The notes: a model not told the origin generated them from the sequence alone. Counted from the stretch's first letter, positions 1-10,369 are shown. The stretch is 37,413 nt of DNA from Chloroflexota bacterium (GCA_023406965.1 JAEXTI010000555.1:1-37413); one strand, 5' to 3'. Translations and numbers: made by a program.

Positions 1-1334
1 AAGCGGATTACACCGAAATCCGGCTCGAAGAGAAAGAATCGACGCGCGTCGTGTTCCAAGGAAAAGACCTGGAGAATATTGGCTCGGTCTTGGATAAAGG
101 CGGGATTGTTCGCTCCCTGATCAAAAATAAAGGTTGGGGTGTAGCGACTTTTAACAACCTGGAGGACTTGGCCAACAAAGTCGAGCAGGCCTACCAGTGC
201 GCCCTGGTAGCATCCAGCCCTGAGCCCATCGAGCTGGTAGAAGTTGAGCCCGTCGATACAACCATCCCCGCCAACCTTCAACGTGATTTCCGCGATGTAT
301 CGCTGGCAGAAAAGAAATCGCTGGCCGAACGCTACAACGAAGTAATGCGTGGATACAGCGAGCGAATCATCGACACCTATGCGGCATACTCCGACTCACT
401 CAGCCGGGTCATTCTAGCCAATTCACAGGGCACTTACATAGAAACTGAACGTCCCAGTGTGGCCGTCGTGGCGGCCGCCATCGCCCGGGATGGAGATAAC
501 GTCCAGCAAGCATACGAGACCCATGCCGGGCCGTTTGGTTTTGAATATGTCCTCGATAAAGATGAGCTTGCACTCAAAGCTGCCCGGCAGGCGGTTGATC
601 TGCTCTCGGCCAAGCCGGTCAAAGGCGGCGTTTACCCGGTGGTCCTCGATCCATTGCTGGCTGGCGTGTTCATCCACGAAGCCTTTGGCCATCTCTCCGA
701 GTCCGATTTTGTGTACGAAAACCCAAAAGCGCAAGAAATGATGGTTTTGGGGCGACGGTTTGGGAAAGACCTGCTGAATGTATATGATGACGGCTCTATT
801 TCCGGATTGCGCGGAACCACGCTCTATGACGATGAAGGTACACCGGGCAGGCGCAACTGGTTGATTAAGGACGGCTTCCTGGTGGGACGGTTACACTCGC
901 GCGAGACTGCCGCAAAGATGGGAGAGCAACCCTCTGGGAACGCGCGTGCCATCAACTACCGTTTCCCGCCCATTGTGCGAATGACGAACACAGCCATCGA
1001 CAACGGCGCCACGCCCTTCGAGGAGATGATCAAAGATATCAAGCTGGGTATCTACGCCTGTGATGCTTACGGCGGTCAAACGCAACTCGAAAACTTCTCG
1101 TTCAGTTCCGGTTATGCGTATATGATCCGTGACGGGCAAATCGCCGAAATGGTTAAGGATGTGATCCTGGCAGGCAACCTTTTCTCGACGCTGGAGAATA
1201 TCGACGCTATCGGCAATGACTTCAAATGGGCCTTTACCAGCGGCGGATGTGGAAAAGGCAATCAATACCCACTGCCGGTAGGGATGGGCGCTCCCCACAT
1301 TCGCATCCAGAACGTGACCATCGGCGGAGAATAA
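1..1334 (+). CDS. tldD: TldD-type metalloprotease, 5' end cut by window
   Basis: TldD is the zinc-protease half of the TldD/TldE complex, which degrades unfolded or flexible peptides and matures some ribosomally made peptides. The frame is open from base 3 and reads in-frame through the first possible internal start (GTG at 51), giving residues typical of the TldD N-terminal domain, so the gene begins outside the window. The metal-binding HExxxH motif (HEAFGH) is encoded at 675-692. It is followed by the family signature YDDEGTPGRRN and a C-terminal stretch with SSGYAYMIRDGQI. The stop at 1332-1334 lies 26 bases before tldE, so the two are probably co-transcribed. What is seen: the motifs and the pair. 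Inferred: zinc and peptidase activity. The substrate is unknown, and no precursor peptide gene was seen next to it. Confidence 0.93.
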   Translation, partial: ADYTEIRLEEKESTRVVFQGKDLENIGSVLDKGGIVRSLIKNKGWGVATFNNLEDLANKVEQAYQCALVASSPEPIELVEVEPVDTTIPANLQRDFRDVSLAEKKSLAERYNEVMRGYSERIIDTYAAYSDSLSRVILANSQGTYIETERPSVAVVAAAIARDGDNVQQAYETHAGPFGFEYVLDKDELALKAARQAVDLLSAKPVKGGVYPVVLDPLLAGVFIHEAFGHLSESDFVYENPKAQEMMVLGRRFGKDLLNVYDDGSISGLRGTTLYDDEGTPGRRNWLIKDGFLVGRLHSRETAAKMGEQPSGNARAINYRFPPIVRMTNTAIDNGATPFEEMIKDIKLGIYACDAYGGQTQLENFSFSSGYAYMIRDGQIAEMVKDVILAGNLFSTLENIDAIGNDFKWAFTSGGCGKGNQYPLPVGMGAPHIRIQNVTIGGE

Positions 1335-1360
1335 CCGCGGACCACTCGGAGGAGAATACA

Positions 1361-2662
1361 ATGGAACTCTTGAAACAACTTTCCAGGCAGGCGGAACAGG
1401 TCGAAGTGACCAGCCTGAGCGACGAAAAAACAACGATTGAATTCACGGCCAACCAGCTCAAATCCAGCTCGGTGACCGAAACTCGTGGCATGGCGGTGCG
1501 AGTTGTGCGCAAAGGCCGGCTGGGCTTTGCAGCTTCCACCGATCTACAATCTCTGGATAAGCTCTCCGCCAGCGTGCTCGAATCGGCTGCTTATGGCGAT
1601 CCCGTCACTCTAGAATTTCCTGCGCCCCAAACGGCTACGCAAGTGCAAACCTACGATCCGAAGATTGCCGAATTGCCAATCCCCGACCTGGTCGAAATCG
1701 GGCGGCAAATCCTCGCGTTAGTCCTGCCCGTCGAGCCGGATGCCCGCTGTAACGTAACCATTGAGCGCAGTGTGCAAACGGTTTCCATTCAGAACCATGC
1801 CGGTCTGGATGTAAACTTCCAACGTTCGCCTCTATCGATTGGCTTTGAAATTGATCGGATTGCGGGCGACGATGTGCTTATCCTCTATGATCAACTGGGT
1901 ACCCTCTTATGGGACGACGGTTATCTGGAGTTTGCTCGCCAACTCGTGGAAAAACTGATCCTGGCGCGTACCATCACCACCATTAAATCCGGAACAATGC
2001 CCGTCATTTTCTCACCTGTTGGGTCTTTAGCATTGACCCTTCCGTTAAATGAGGGCTTGAACGGCAAAAATGCGTATAAAGGCACCTCGCCCCTGGTTGG
2101 GAAAATTGGGGATAAGCTGTTTGACGAAAAAATTTCCGTCATCGACGACGGCACGATTGACGGCAAGTTTGCCTCCGGGCCTTATGACGACGAGGGGGTG
2201 CCGCATCGCCGCAACGCCCTGATTGAAAACGGCGTGTTTAAAGGTTTTTACTATGACCTAAAGACCGCCGCTCAGTTTGGCGTCCAGACTACCGGTAACG
2301 GATCACGCAGTTTATTCAGCCCTCCCAACCCCTCGGTGACCAATTTCATTGTCCAACCCGGCCAGACTCCCTTAGCAGAAATGATCTCTGGTATTGACGA
2401 AGGCATCCTGGTAGAAGATTTGCTGGGAATTGGTCAGGGAAATATCATCTCGGGAGCGTTTTCAAATCCGCTCAGTCTGGCTTTCAAAATCCACAAGGGA
2501 GAAATTGTCGGACGAGTAAAGGATTTGTCCATCGCCGGTAATATTTACGATCTATTGACCAATGTCGCGGCAGTCAGCCGTGAAAGCCAATGGGTGTACA
2601 GCACGTTCAATGCGCCTTACATCCTTCTCCCCAACATGAATGTGGTGGCTAAGGAAGAATAG
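1361..2662 (+). CDS. tldE: TldE/PmbA-like partner protein
   Basis: This is the second subunit of the TldD/TldE (PmbA) protease, 433 residues, close to the usual family length. The open frame extends upstream to 1226, but ATG 1361 is chosen because it has a strong Shine-Dalgarno sequence (GGAGGAG) and starts after the tldD stop. The protein carries the family signature YDDEGVPHRRN and the C-terminal segment SRESQWVYSTFNAPYILLPN. It lacks the HExxxH motif seen in its neighbour, as expected: in this family TldE has no metal site and TldD is the catalytic half. Followed after 23 bases by a GNAT gene on the same strand, which may belong to the same transcript. Confidence 0.92.
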   Translation: MELLKQLSRQAEQVEVTSLSDEKTTIEFTANQLKSSSVTETRGMAVRVVRKGRLGFAASTDLQSLDKLSASVLESAAYGDPVTLEFPAPQTATQVQTYDPKIAELPIPDLVEIGRQILALVLPVEPDARCNVTIERSVQTVSIQNHAGLDVNFQRSPLSIGFEIDRIAGDDVLILYDQLGTLLWDDGYLEFARQLVEKLILARTITTIKSGTMPVIFSPVGSLALTLPLNEGLNGKNAYKGTSPLVGKIGDKLFDEKISVIDDGTIDGKFASGPYDDEGVPHRRNALIENGVFKGFYYDLKTAAQFGVQTTGNGSRSLFSPPNPSVTNFIVQPGQTPLAEMISGIDEGILVEDLLGIGQGNIISGAFSNPLSLAFKIHKGEIVGRVKDLSIAGNIYDLLTNVAAVSRESQWVYSTFNAPYILLPNMNVVAKEE

Positions 2663-2685
2663 AAGGATTTTCGCAACCGAAGGAA

Positions 2686-3489
2686 ATGAATATGCTTGAA
2701 CTTCGCCCCGATCAATTCTCGCGGGTAAGTCCGCTTCTGGCTGCCCTCCCCCAAAGCGTGCTGCCCTACGCGGTCTGCCAGGGCTTCAACCCCGGGCGCA
2801 TATTTGTCGATGACCCCCAAATGCCCCACCGGGCACTGTTGTGGACTCCCGTAGGCTACTTCTTCCTTTGCGGACAGCCAACCAGCGAGCCTGACACGTT
2901 GCTGGATATTTCATCCTGTTTAACCGGAACGATGGTCCCGGCTGCACAAGAAAAGGGCGAAACCGGCTTCATCTTCATCACCTCGCCTGGCTGGGAACCT
3001 GCCTTGCCCGCCTTGCTGCCCAACCGCCGGCTCATTTCTATCTACCGGCGACCTTTCGTTCTCGATGCGCCGGCCTTCGCATCTCTGACCGCTCCCTCCA
3101 TTCCTCCTGGCTTTGATCTGGTGCGTATGGACGCAAAGCTGGTCGAGCAAACCAGCCTGCCCGCTTGCTGGGGATCACCTGAAGCCTTCGTTCGCCACGG
3201 CTTCGGCTTTGCCTTGCTCCACGAAGGCCAGATGGCCGCTTCCTGTGCCACAGTCTTCACCTCGGACCGAGCCGTTGAAATCGACGTGCAAACTGCCGAG
3301 CCTTATCGCCGGCGAGGGTTTGCGCTCATCACAGCCAAGGCTTTTCTGGCCGAATGCATCCGGCGCGGATTGCGCCCCAACTGGGAATGTTTTTGGGACA
3401 ACCAACCCTCCACGGCTTTGGCTGCCAGGCTGGGCTTCATGCCCCTGCCCGATTTTCCCGTCACCTATTGGGAAGAAACTGCGGGTTAG
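2686..3489 (+). CDS. GNAT-family acetyltransferase (ZmaR-like / PF12746 type)
   Basis: A 267-residue protein. The C-terminal half has the GNAT fold pattern: a beta strand with the substrate pocket (MAASCATVFTSDRAVEIDVQTAEPY), then RRRGFAL, which matches the acetyl-CoA pyrophosphate loop (R/Q-x-x-G-x-G/A), and a final strand pair ending in WDNQPSTALAARLGF. The N-terminal half resembles the GNAT_acetyltran family that includes the zwittermicin self-resistance protein ZmaR. The acceptor substrate cannot be told from sequence. There are two possible starts, ATG 2686 or ATG 2692; the upstream GAAGGA fits the first. It closely follows tldE. Its TAG stop overlaps the stop of the converging Lrp-type gene on the other strand. 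Confidence 0.8.
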   Translation: MNMLELRPDQFSRVSPLLAALPQSVLPYAVCQGFNPGRIFVDDPQMPHRALLWTPVGYFFLCGQPTSEPDTLLDISSCLTGTMVPAAQEKGETGFIFITSPGWEPALPALLPNRRLISIYRRPFVLDAPAFASLTAPSIPPGFDLVRMDAKLVEQTSLPACWGSPEAFVRHGFGFALLHEGQMAASCATVFTSDRAVEIDVQTAEPYRRRGFALITAKAFLAECIRRGLRPNWECFWDNQPSTALAARLGFMPLPDFPVTYWEETAG

Positions 3490-3767
3490 TCCTCAACGCC
3501 GATCGAGAACATGTGCTCCAGGTCGTGCTTTGAGAACACCTGGAAAGCAATCAACGTCTCGGTGCGGGCAATTCCCGGCGCTTTCAACATGCGGTCGGTC
3601 ACAATCTCGGCCAACTGTTCATTATTCGGCACCCGGATGATCGCCACCAGGTCAACCCGGCCCGCCACCGAATACACCTCGCTAATGCCCGGCATCTCGG
3701 CCAATGCTTCGGCTGTCTGGCTGATGGCGCCTTTGACGCATTCGATTAGTACAATTGCTGAAACCAT
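3486..3767 (-). CDS. Stand-alone Lrp/AsnC effector-binding (RAM) domain protein
   Basis: A 93-residue protein with the alpha/beta RAM fold of Lrp/AsnC regulators: MVSAIVLIECVKG, an amphipathic helix, then GISEVYSVAGRVDLVAIIRV and a second helix-strand pair. There is no helix-turn-helix before it, and the start is fixed by GGAGA seven bases upstream of ATG 3767. Stand-alone RAM proteins form dimers and octamer-like assemblies and bind amino acids or modulate full-length Lrp proteins; a direct DNA-binding role is not expected. It is transcribed away from the mannose-6-phosphate isomerase gene from a 48-base shared intergenic region. Its ligand is unknown. Confidence 0.85.
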   Translation of the reverse strand: MVSAIVLIECVKGAISQTAEALAEMPGISEVYSVAGRVDLVAIIRVPNNEQLAEIVTDRMLKAPGIARTETLIAFQVFSKHDLEHMFSIGVED

Positions 3768-3803
3768 AGATGTCTCCTTCGCTCTTGCGTGATGTGCTTT
3801 TGA

Positions 3804-3816
3804 TATAATCTTACCA
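3804..3816 (+). promoter_or_regulatory. -10 box of a leaderless promoter for manA
   Basis: TATAAT at 3804-3809 lies only six bases before the ATG at 3816. Transcription would therefore start at or next to the A of the start codon, giving a leaderless mRNA. No Shine-Dalgarno sequence precedes the ATG, which agrees. No good -35 hexamer is visible at 16-18 bases spacing. Confidence 0.6.
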
Positions 3817-4760
3817 TGACAACCTTACTTCCTTTCCGCCTGACGCCCGAATACCGCGACTATGTTTGGGGCGGGCGCCGCCTGCGACCTGACCAGCCCC
3901 GCACCGCTGAAGCCTGGATTGTCTCCGAGCTAGACCGCATACAGGATGGCCCCTACGCGGATTGGACCCTGGCAGAAACCGCTGAGCGCCTGGGCGTGGA
4001 GTTGCTGGGGTCGGTTCCCTTCCAGCGCACCGGCTCCCGCTTCCCCCTGCTCATCAAACTGTTGGACTGCGCCGGCTGGCTCTCGCTGCAAGTGCACCCC
4101 AACAACGAACAAGCCGTGAAACTGGAAGGAAAAGGGCAGTTTGGCAAGACCGAAGCCTGGCACATCCTGCAGAACGAGCCTGGCGCTTCCTTGTTGTGCG
4201 GCCTGCGCGCTGGAACAAGTTCCGAGCAGCTAGCCGAAGCCATCCGCCAGGGAAAAATCGTCGAGCACATGGAACGGCTGGAAGCGCAAAAGGGAGATAC
4301 GATCTTCATCCGGGCGGGCACTATCCATGCCCTGGGGCCGGGCCTGCTGCTATATGAGGTACAGCAAACCTCCAATTTAACCTACCGGGTCTACGACTGG
4401 GACCGCCCCGCCACCTCCGAACGCCCACTGCACATCGACAAATCGCTGGCCGTAGCCGACCCCACGGCAACAGGCAAGGCCATACCGCTGCCCAGCCTCA
4501 AGGACGGCCAACCGGTTGAGATTGCCAAATGCGAGTATTTCACCCTCGAGGTGCTGGCAGGTCAGGAGCGCACCGCCTTCCTCAGTCCGGCCGGCAGGAG
4601 CTTCCACGCCCTGACCATCATCGAAGGCGAAGCCGTCGCGGAAGGCCCCGGCTGGTCGCAAAAACTGGGCCTCTACGAGACCCTGCTCATTCCCGCTTCG
4701 GTTCCTGCTTACCGGATCGAGCCCCGCGGCGCCTACAAAGCGCTAGCGGCTCACGTCTAG
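3816..4760 (+). CDS. manA: Class I mannose-6-phosphate isomerase
   Basis: This zinc enzyme interconverts fructose-6-phosphate and mannose-6-phosphate and feeds GDP-mannose and glycan synthesis. The protein has 314 residues, the short form common in Gram-positive-type bacteria. The four expected zinc ligands are visible: Q92 and H94 in SLQVHPNN, E113 in GKTEAWH, and H171 in [16 protein letters not shown] at 190-197 is also typical of the family. There is no Shine-Dalgarno sequence, and a TATAAT sits six bases upstream, so translation is probably leaderless. The stop shares a palindromic CTAG with the stop of the converging hybrid kinase gene (4-base overlap). Its product would supply mannose for surface glycans, which suits the surface proteins nearby, but that link is inference. 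Confidence 0.94.
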   Translation: MTTLLPFRLTPEYRDYVWGGRRLRPDQPRTAEAWIVSELDRIQDGPYADWTLAETAERLGVELLGSVPFQRTGSRFPLLIKLLDCAGWLSLQVHPNNEQAVKLEGKGQFGKTEAWHILQNEPGASLLCGLRAGTSSEQLAEAIRQGKIVEHMERLEAQKGDTIFIRAGTIHALGPGLLLYEVQQTSNLTYRVYDWDRPATSERPLHIDKSLAVADPTATGKAIPLPSLKDGQPVEIAKCEYFTLEVLAGQERTAFLSPAGRSFHALTIIEGEAVAEGPGWSQKLGLYETLLIPASVPAYRIEPRGAYKALAAHV

Positions 4761-7700
4761 CCGCCAATGGGCGCTACGGCTTGAGCGCGTTTCGTGTTCC
4801 ATGCCTGTAGTTCAACGCAAGCCTGGTCGTACACATGCCGCGCCTGAGCGATGTCAGTTTTGAGGGCCTTGATCTCGTCCATTTGCGGCTTGACTTGCAC
4901 AGCCTGAGATGTTTTCTCAATCCGGTCCAGTATCCCCGCCAGGAGCATCGCCCCTAGATTGGCGCTGCTGGATTTTAAGGCATGAGCCCCCAGTTGAACA
5001 CGCCGCCAATCTTCAGCCCGCGCACCTTCCTCAACACCGCTCATCAACTCCGCCGAATCGCTCAGATATACCTGCACGATCTCGGTGATAACCGGGGTGT
5101 CGCCCATCACGCCAGCCCAGCGGTTGATGACCAGCGGATCAATGGCTTTCATACTGCTGGAAATAGGCGCCGCCTCCACAGTAGTAGCCGGCTCAATGCC
5201 ATACACTACCATAGGCTGATAAGCGACCAATGCTTTCATTAAGTCGTCCTGGCGCACCGGCTTTGTCAGGAAGATATCCATCCCCGCCGCTTCAAAGCGC
5301 TGCCGGTTGCCATCCAGTGTATCAGCGGTCAACGCCACGATGAACGGCTGCTGGTGAATGGGCAGTTCGCTGCGAATGCGCTTGCTAGCCTCTTCACCGT
5401 CCATCACCGGCATGTGAATGTCCATGAAGACCACATCAAAAGCACGGGCGCTTCCAGCCCGTTGTTTGACCATTTCCAGGCCTTCCTGGCCATTGTTGGC
5501 AACTTCCACCTCGTAGCCCAACCTGGACAGCATCACCTTGGCTACTTTCTGATTGACCGGGTTGTCCTCCACCAACAGAATGCGCAAAGGATGATCTTCC
5601 GATAGACACCTGTTACCCTTCCGTCCATTTTCCAACTCAACTGGAGTTTGACATTGAGAAGGGCCAGGCTTCAACTGCCAAACCAAAGTCTCCTGCAAGC
5701 GTTCGGGCTTGAGGGGTTTTTCCAGAAACAACCCCTCCCTGGCGCGTTCCTCATTGGGATTTACCAGGTAGATCACCTTCCGCCCGTCCAGCACCGACCG
5801 CACATGCTCTTCGCAAGACCCATCTGCCACCACCAAATCCTCGGCGCCAATCCCGGCTCGGTCCAGTTCCTCACAGTCCAGCAGCAGCGTGCGCATTCCC
5901 CAGGCTTCGGCGTTTCGCCCAATCATTTCGCGCAGAGCCGGGCTGTGCATCGCCACCACCAGACGCTTGCCAACCAGTACAGGGTGCGTCTGGAGCGGCT
6001 CCGTTGCCCCACTTTCGGTTGCGACACAGATGGTGAAATGGAAAGTGGAACCTTTCCCCGGAATCCCCTCACTTTCCACCCACATCTTGCCATCCATCAT
6101 TTCACACAATTGCTTGCTAATAGCCAGGCCCAGCCCTGATCCACCGTATTTCCGCGTGGTAGAGGGGTCCAACTGAGAGAAAGTTTGGAATAACATGGTT
6201 TGCTTCTCAGACGCAATGCCGATCCCGGTGTCACGCACCGAGAAATGCAGAACGCACTTGCCGACCGCTTCCCCGCTCCCCGCCACGCGCAGGAAGACCT
6301 CGCCTTGAGCCGTGAATTTGATGGCATTATTCAATAAATTGATCAAGATCTGCCGTAGGCGCGTTACATCTCCCAGGATGATCCCTGGCGTGCCCGGCTC
6401 GATAAAATAGGCCAGATCCAGCCCAGCCGCCAACGCCCGCGGGACTTGCACGTCCAGCGCTTCTTCAATGCACTTGCGCAGATTAAACGGCTCACGCTCC
6501 AGATCCAGCCGCCCGGCTTCAATTCTTGATATATCCAAAATATCATTTAACAAGGCCGAAAGGCTTTCGCTGCTGGTACGCAACAAATCCACATAGCCCG
6601 CCTGTTCGCGAGTCAAGCCAGTGCTTTGCAGCAGCCCGGTCATGCCGATGATCCCATTGAGGGGCGTGCGAATCTCGTGACTCATCGTTGCCAGGAAGCT
6701 GGATTTCGCCCGGTTGGCTTCCTCGGCGGATGCCCGGGATTCTTCTGCGCGACGATTGGCCTCTGCCAGTTCTGCCGCCCGCTGCTGCATTGCTTCATAC
6801 AGGGCAGCGTTTTGGATCGACACTGCCACGGTGGATCCAATCGTCGAAAGCAGCGAGAGGTCCTTATCTGCGTACACTCCTGCTCGCTCAAAGTCCTGCA
6901 TCACCAGCGCCCCCACCACCCGATCGGTGGCGATGAGCGGTATGCCGATCCACGATTCCGGCAAAATGGCTGATATCGTGACCTGGAAAGTGCGGGCAAA
7001 ATCGAGTAGCTCCGTCCGCTCGCGGAAAACCAGGCCGCGCCGATTCCGGATGATACACTCCACCAGGCCCACGTCCAGCCGCGGGCTGCGGATGCGCTGA
7101 AACTGCCCGTTCGTCACCCGCAGCGTCTCCCCCACCGCGTCCGCTTCTCCATCATATAAGATCACCGCCAAATTATCTGACTCGAAAAAGCGGCTGAAGG
7201 TTTGCGAGATCATCAACAGCAAGTTCTGCAAATCCAGGGCAGACGAGATGGACTGGGCAGCTTGATTAAGCATGGATTGCTCGTCCAGGCGGCGCTTCAT
7301 CTGCTGGTAAAGGTGCGCATTGTCCAAAGCCAGGCTGGCGTGCGAAGCAAATTGTTCCAGCCGCTCCACATGCCGTGGTGTGAAATCTCCACTTTGCAAC
7401 GAAACCAGCGAAATGATAGCAAACACCTGTCCATCGATCACAATCGGTGCGCCAATCCATGCGCTGGCATTCGGAATGCCCTCAATCGTTTGCCAACCGG
7501 CTTCCCGCTTCACATCCGGCAGGTAAACCACGATAGACCGTTCTACCACGTCGCGCAGATGTCGAGATTTCTCGAGATCAAAAGCCAGATGGTGAGCCCG
7601 GTTCAGTGCCTCGTATCCAAATTTTTCATAACCCATCGAGCGGATGGAGACCGCCCGTTCATCTTCGATCAAAAAAACATCCCCATAATCGCAGGGAACG

Positions 7701-9229
7701 ATCCGCCTCACCTGATCTAGCGTCGAACCCAAGACCTCGTCGAAATCCAGGCTGGCGGTCATTGCCAGACCGGCCTGACGCAGCGATTCGCTGAGCTTGC
7801 GCGCCTCCAGCGTAGATTCCTCAATGAATACCCGGTCGGTTACATCCCGAATGATATCCATCACCAAAGGCTGTTGGTCCGCCTCCAAAACAGCCTGAGA
7901 AATCTCCAGGATCAACTCTGTGCCATCGGAGCGTTGGGCTCGGCTGCGGAACATGCTGCCGGGCAACGGCTCTGCAGGCAAATACCGGCTTAACCCATCC
8001 ATCGTTTCACGAGTGCAGCCAAACAGTTCCAGGGCGCACGGGTTTGCGTCCAGGACATGACCTTCTCCGTCCCGCAAGACAATTGCATCGTTGGCCTTCT
8101 CAAACAAAGCCCTGTAGCGTTCCTGGTTCGCGCTGGCAACCTGAACCAGTTCTTTGTGGTGGGTGATGTCTCGCAGGGTCGCCACCCAACCAGCCAGCCT
8201 GCGGCGCAAATCGTACACCGGCGTGGTGTGCAAGGTCAACGTGCTGGATTCGTCACCCAAGCGGAGAACGACCTCTTGCTCGTCAGGTCTTTCCGCGTTC
8301 AATTGCTCCACTGGCAAAACTTGCTGCACCCGAAGCCCGTATAAAGCTTGAAAGGATAACTTGGTCATTGCCTGCATCGATGGATTTGCATCCACGATGC
8401 GCCCTTGGCGGTCTAACACCAGCACCCCATCCTGCATCTTTTCCAGCAGTTCACCCCGCGCCAGTGGAGATAGGTCCTCTGGCGAAAGGTTGTAAACAGC
8501 GTAGGCAAACAAAAACGGGCTAATCGAAACCAGCAACAAAGCCGGACCACCGCGCGTTTGGGCCGTGAGGTCTAAAGCATATAGGACCAGGCCAAGTATC
8601 TGAATCACCATTGCGCTGATTTCTGCCGCGGCTTGCCGCCCAGAGAGTTGGCGCGTAGATATTCGGCGGAAAATTAACAACGCGTCCGCAAAAACAATGA
8701 TGATCGTGATATAGATAGCATTCACCCACCAGGCTGGCCCGGGATTGAACACGGGGAGGTCGATCAAATCCGACAGGTAGAGCGGAACTTCGCGGATCCA
8801 ACCATGCCACGGGTTGGTCACCGCCAGAACCAGGAAAATGAAGGGGTGAATCAGAATAAGGGACTGCCAGCGGCTCGTTCGAGCGCTCGGAATGGGCCAG
8901 GCAGAATAGTGAAGCGCAAACAATAAATAGGTAGCTGGCAACAGCAAAACGCCAGCAAAACGGATCACCCAGATCGACTCTTTAGCGGCCAAATTGGGCG
9001 CAGCCAATTCCCAGGCAGCTCCCAACGCCCACAGCATGATCGCTCCGGCATACATCAGCAGGAATCGCCCAGGCTCGACAAACCGCCCCTTCCGCCAAAT
9101 GAAAACAGCGCCCGCCAGGCTGGAAAACGCAGCAGCGATGTAAAAGAAGAATTGATTGCTGGTTTCTAACGACAATTGGACTTGCCTCACTGCCAAACAA
9201 ATAATCCAGCCCGAAAAGTAACTACCCAA
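4757..9229 (-). CDS. Large membrane hybrid sensor histidine kinase (7TM-PAS-PAS-GAF-GAF-HisKA-HATPase-REC*-REC-Hpt)
   Basis: A 1490-residue phosphorelay protein in the membrane. Approximate domain order: seven membrane segments (20-250, like the 7TM region of other bacterial kinases), PAS (255-360), PAS (370-475), GAF (480-640), GAF (650-810), coiled coil (815-845), HisKA with phospho-accepting H851 in [10 protein letters not shown], and HATPase (about 950-1075) with DTGIGI and GGSGLGL. A receiver-like region (about 1090-1205) that lacks the acidic pair comes next, then a canonical receiver with D1270 in [10 protein letters not shown], and a C-terminal Hpt domain with H1416 in [14 protein letters not shown] His-Asp-His relay can run within the chain, but no dedicated final regulator is adjacent. 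The start is uncertain: the longest form begins at TTG 9229 without a clear ribosome site, and another TTG at about residue 20 has GAGG upstream. It converges on manA. Confidence 0.92.
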   Translation of the reverse strand: MGSYFSGWIICLAVRQVQLSLETSNQFFFYIAAAFSSLAGAVFIWRKGRFVEPGRFLLMYAGAIMLWALGAAWELAAPNLAAKESIWVIRFAGVLLLPATYLLFALHYSAWPIPSARTSRWQSLILIHPFIFLVLAVTNPWHGWIREVPLYLSDLIDLPVFNPGPAWWVNAIYITIIIVFADALLIFRRISTRQLSGRQAAAEISAMVIQILGLVLYALDLTAQTRGGPALLLVSISPFLFAYAVYNLSPEDLSPLARGELLEKMQDGVLVLDRQGRIVDANPSMQAMTKLSFQALYGLRVQQVLPVEQLNAERPDEQEVVLRLGDESSTLTLHTTPVYDLRRRLAGWVATLRDITHHKELVQVASANQERYRALFEKANDAIVLRDGEGHVLDANPCALELFGCTRETMDGLSRYLPAEPLPGSMFRSRAQRSDGTELILEISQAVLEADQQPLVMDIIRDVTDRVFIEESTLEARKLSESLRQAGLAMTASLDFDEVLGSTLDQVRRIVPCDYGDVFLIEDERAVSIRSMGYEKFGYEALNRAHHLAFDLEKSRHLRDVVERSIVVYLPDVKREAGWQTIEGIPNASAWIGAPIVIDGQVFAIISLVSLQSGDFTPRHVERLEQFASHASLALDNAHLYQQMKRRLDEQSMLNQAAQSISSALDLQNLLLMISQTFSRFFESDNLAVILYDGEADAVGETLRVTNGQFQRIRSPRLDVGLVECIIRNRRGLVFRERTELLDFARTFQVTISAILPESWIGIPLIATDRVVGALVMQDFERAGVYADKDLSLLSTIGSTVAVSIQNAALYEAMQQRAAELAEANRRAEESRASAEEANRAKSSFLATMSHEIRTPLNGIIGMTGLLQSTGLTREQAGYVDLLRTSSESLSALLNDILDISRIEAGRLDLEREPFNLRKCIEEALDVQVPRALAAGLDLAYFIEPGTPGIILGDVTRLRQILINLLNNAIKFTAQGEVFLRVAGSGEAVGKCVLHFSVRDTGIGIASEKQTMLFQTFSQLDPSTTRKYGGSGLGLAISKQLCEMMDGKMWVESEGIPGKGSTFHFTICVATESGATEPLQTHPVLVGKRLVVAMHSPALREMIGRNAEAWGMRTLLLDCEELDRAGIGAEDLVVADGSCEEHVRSVLDGRKVIYLVNPNEERAREGLFLEKPLKPERLQETLVWQLKPGPSQCQTPVELENGRKGNRCLSEDHPLRILLVEDNPVNQKVAKVMLSRLGYEVEVANNGQEGLEMVKQRAGSARAFDVVFMDIHMPVMDGEEASKRIRSELPIHQQPFIVALTADTLDGNRQRFEAAGMDIFLTKPVRQDDLMKALVAYQPMVVYGIEPATTVEAAPISSSMKAIDPLVINRWAGVMGDTPVITEIVQVYLSDSAELMSGVEEGARAEDWRRVQLGAHALKSSSANLGAMLLAGILDRIEKTSQAVQVKPQMDEIKALKTDIAQARHVYDQACVELQAWNTKRAQAVAPIGG

Positions 9230-9418
9230 AGAGCAAAGAATGATTTTCCACCACTGGCCAAGTAGTTACCCCAGAAAAATAATCATGAAAACCGGCACGT
9301 CTTCTTGAGGCCTGTCTATATCAATGACTTTACCATGAATATTTCCATGTGAAGGCTCTCTAAATCAACTGCAACGAAGCTGTAATAGTGGCAGAACGGG
9401 TTCGCGCCAGTACATTAA

Positions 9419-9454
9419 ACAGGAGAAGGGCCGCAGGTACGGCCCTTCTCCTGT
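9419..9454 (-). terminator. Rho-independent terminator after the nicotinamidase gene
   Basis: A perfect 15-bp stem, ACAGGAGAAGGGCCG (9419-9433) and its complement (9440-9454), with a 6-base loop. It stands 19 bases beyond the stop of the leftward hydrolase gene. On the minus strand it is followed by a short, imperfect T stretch (TTTAAT); on the plus strand by TTTTG. Confidence 0.75.
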
Positions 9455-9472
9455 TTTGTGTATCCACCGAAA

Positions 9473-10183
9473 TCAGTCCAGCCGGGCAACAACCTCGACG
9501 CCATTCAACGCCATGTGATACAGGAACACCGCGTGCAGCAAGTCACCGGGATGGGGCAAGCCACCCTGTTCTTTTGCCACCTCCACCGGACGATCATAAG
9601 TCTGCACGCAGTTCTCCGGCACAATCACCCGCCGAGAAAGTTGCCGGGCATTCGCGTCCAAACGCAACTGCATGGCTAACTGGTAGGTGCACAGATCGGT
9701 GCAATCCCCAACCACAATATAGGTATCCACTTCGGGATGCCCGGCAATCCACTCGTTCAAGCCTGTATTCAGGCCCGAAGAGATTGAGTTCTTTTCAACT
9801 TGCGTCATTTGAGTAAAGAACGGTAATGCTTTGAATGCAGCCACAGGTTCCGCCTCCATCGTGCCGCGCACGCAGTGTGGTGGGAACTGGGCAAACTCCA
9901 CTGCGTCTGGCTCGTGCGTATCTTGACTTAAGATGAAGTACCGCACGCCTGCGCTCCATGCCCGTTCAAACAAGCTCACAATCGGCGCAACGATGCCCGC
10001 GACCCGTGGGCTGGAAAGCGCCCCAATGTTGCAAAAGCCCTCGATGATATCCACCGAAATAACCGCCGTTTTTTCCGGGTGGGTCGTTACGGACTGTAAA
10101 GGCAGCGCCGGCAACGACTTTTTCCATTTCCCCAACTCCAATAAAAAAGGACGGGCTTGATCGAGCAAAGTTTCTGGTGACAT
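9473..10183 (-). CDS. pncA: Nicotinamidase-like isochorismatase-family hydrolase
   Basis: A 236-residue cysteine hydrolase. The catalytic triad expected for nicotinamidase is present: D45 in SVDIIEGF, K131 in VEKNSIS and C165 in DCTDLCTYQ. Metal ligands D88, H90 and H103 are visible in SQDTHEPD and PPHCVRGT, the latter being the nicotinamidase-type signature. The likely role is nicotinamide to nicotinate conversion in NAD salvage. The frame is open upstream to 10348, but ATG 10183 is chosen because GGAGGA stands just upstream and a promoter (10241-10269) lies beyond it, within the longer frame. It is transcribed alone, with its own promoter and terminator. Another isochorismatase-family amidase activity is possible, but the metal site favours nicotinamidase. 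Confidence 0.85.
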   Translation of the reverse strand: MSPETLLDQARPFLLELGKWKKSLPALPLQSVTTHPEKTAVISVDIIEGFCNIGALSSPRVAGIVAPIVSLFERAWSAGVRYFILSQDTHEPDAVEFAQFPPHCVRGTMEAEPVAAFKALPFFTQMTQVEKNSISSGLNTGLNEWIAGHPEVDTYIVVGDCTDLCTYQLAMQLRLDANARQLSRRVIVPENCVQTYDRPVEVAKEQGGLPHPGDLLHAVFLYHMALNGVEVVARLD

Positions 10184-10222
10184 GCTTCCTCCTCGATTCT
10201 CGTGATAAGCGAGAACATCGTT

Positions 10223-10269
10223 AGTGTATTTATTACACTTATTGTATGGGGATAATCCTGAAATGTCAA
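10223..10269 (-). promoter_or_regulatory. Promoter and candidate operator of the nicotinamidase gene
   Basis: Read on the minus strand: TTGACA (10264-10269), 17-bp spacer, TACAAT (10241-10246). Immediately downstream is the palindrome AGTGTA-N5-TACACT (10223-10239), which covers the predicted transcription start. This placement is what a repressor site would need. The regulator is unknown; an NAD-responsive repressor would be a reasonable guess only because of the gene it controls. Confidence 0.65.
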
Positions 10270-10341
10270 GGTCAAATATTCGGGATCTTTGGGGTTTGCC
10301 GCCGTAGGTACCGCACCGGTTTCCAGAGAGCCCAATATTTA

Positions 10342-10369
10342 TTGACAATTCACTTGTTTCTGGTAAGAT
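10342..10369 (+). promoter_or_regulatory. Promoter of leader RNA 1 and response regulator
   Basis: TTGACA (10342-10347), 16-bp spacer, TAAGAT (10364-10369). The spacer ends in CTGG and the whole element closely matches the promoter at 11460-11487. The predicted transcript start is near 10377, leaving a leader of about 225 nt before ATG 10603. Confidence 0.75.
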
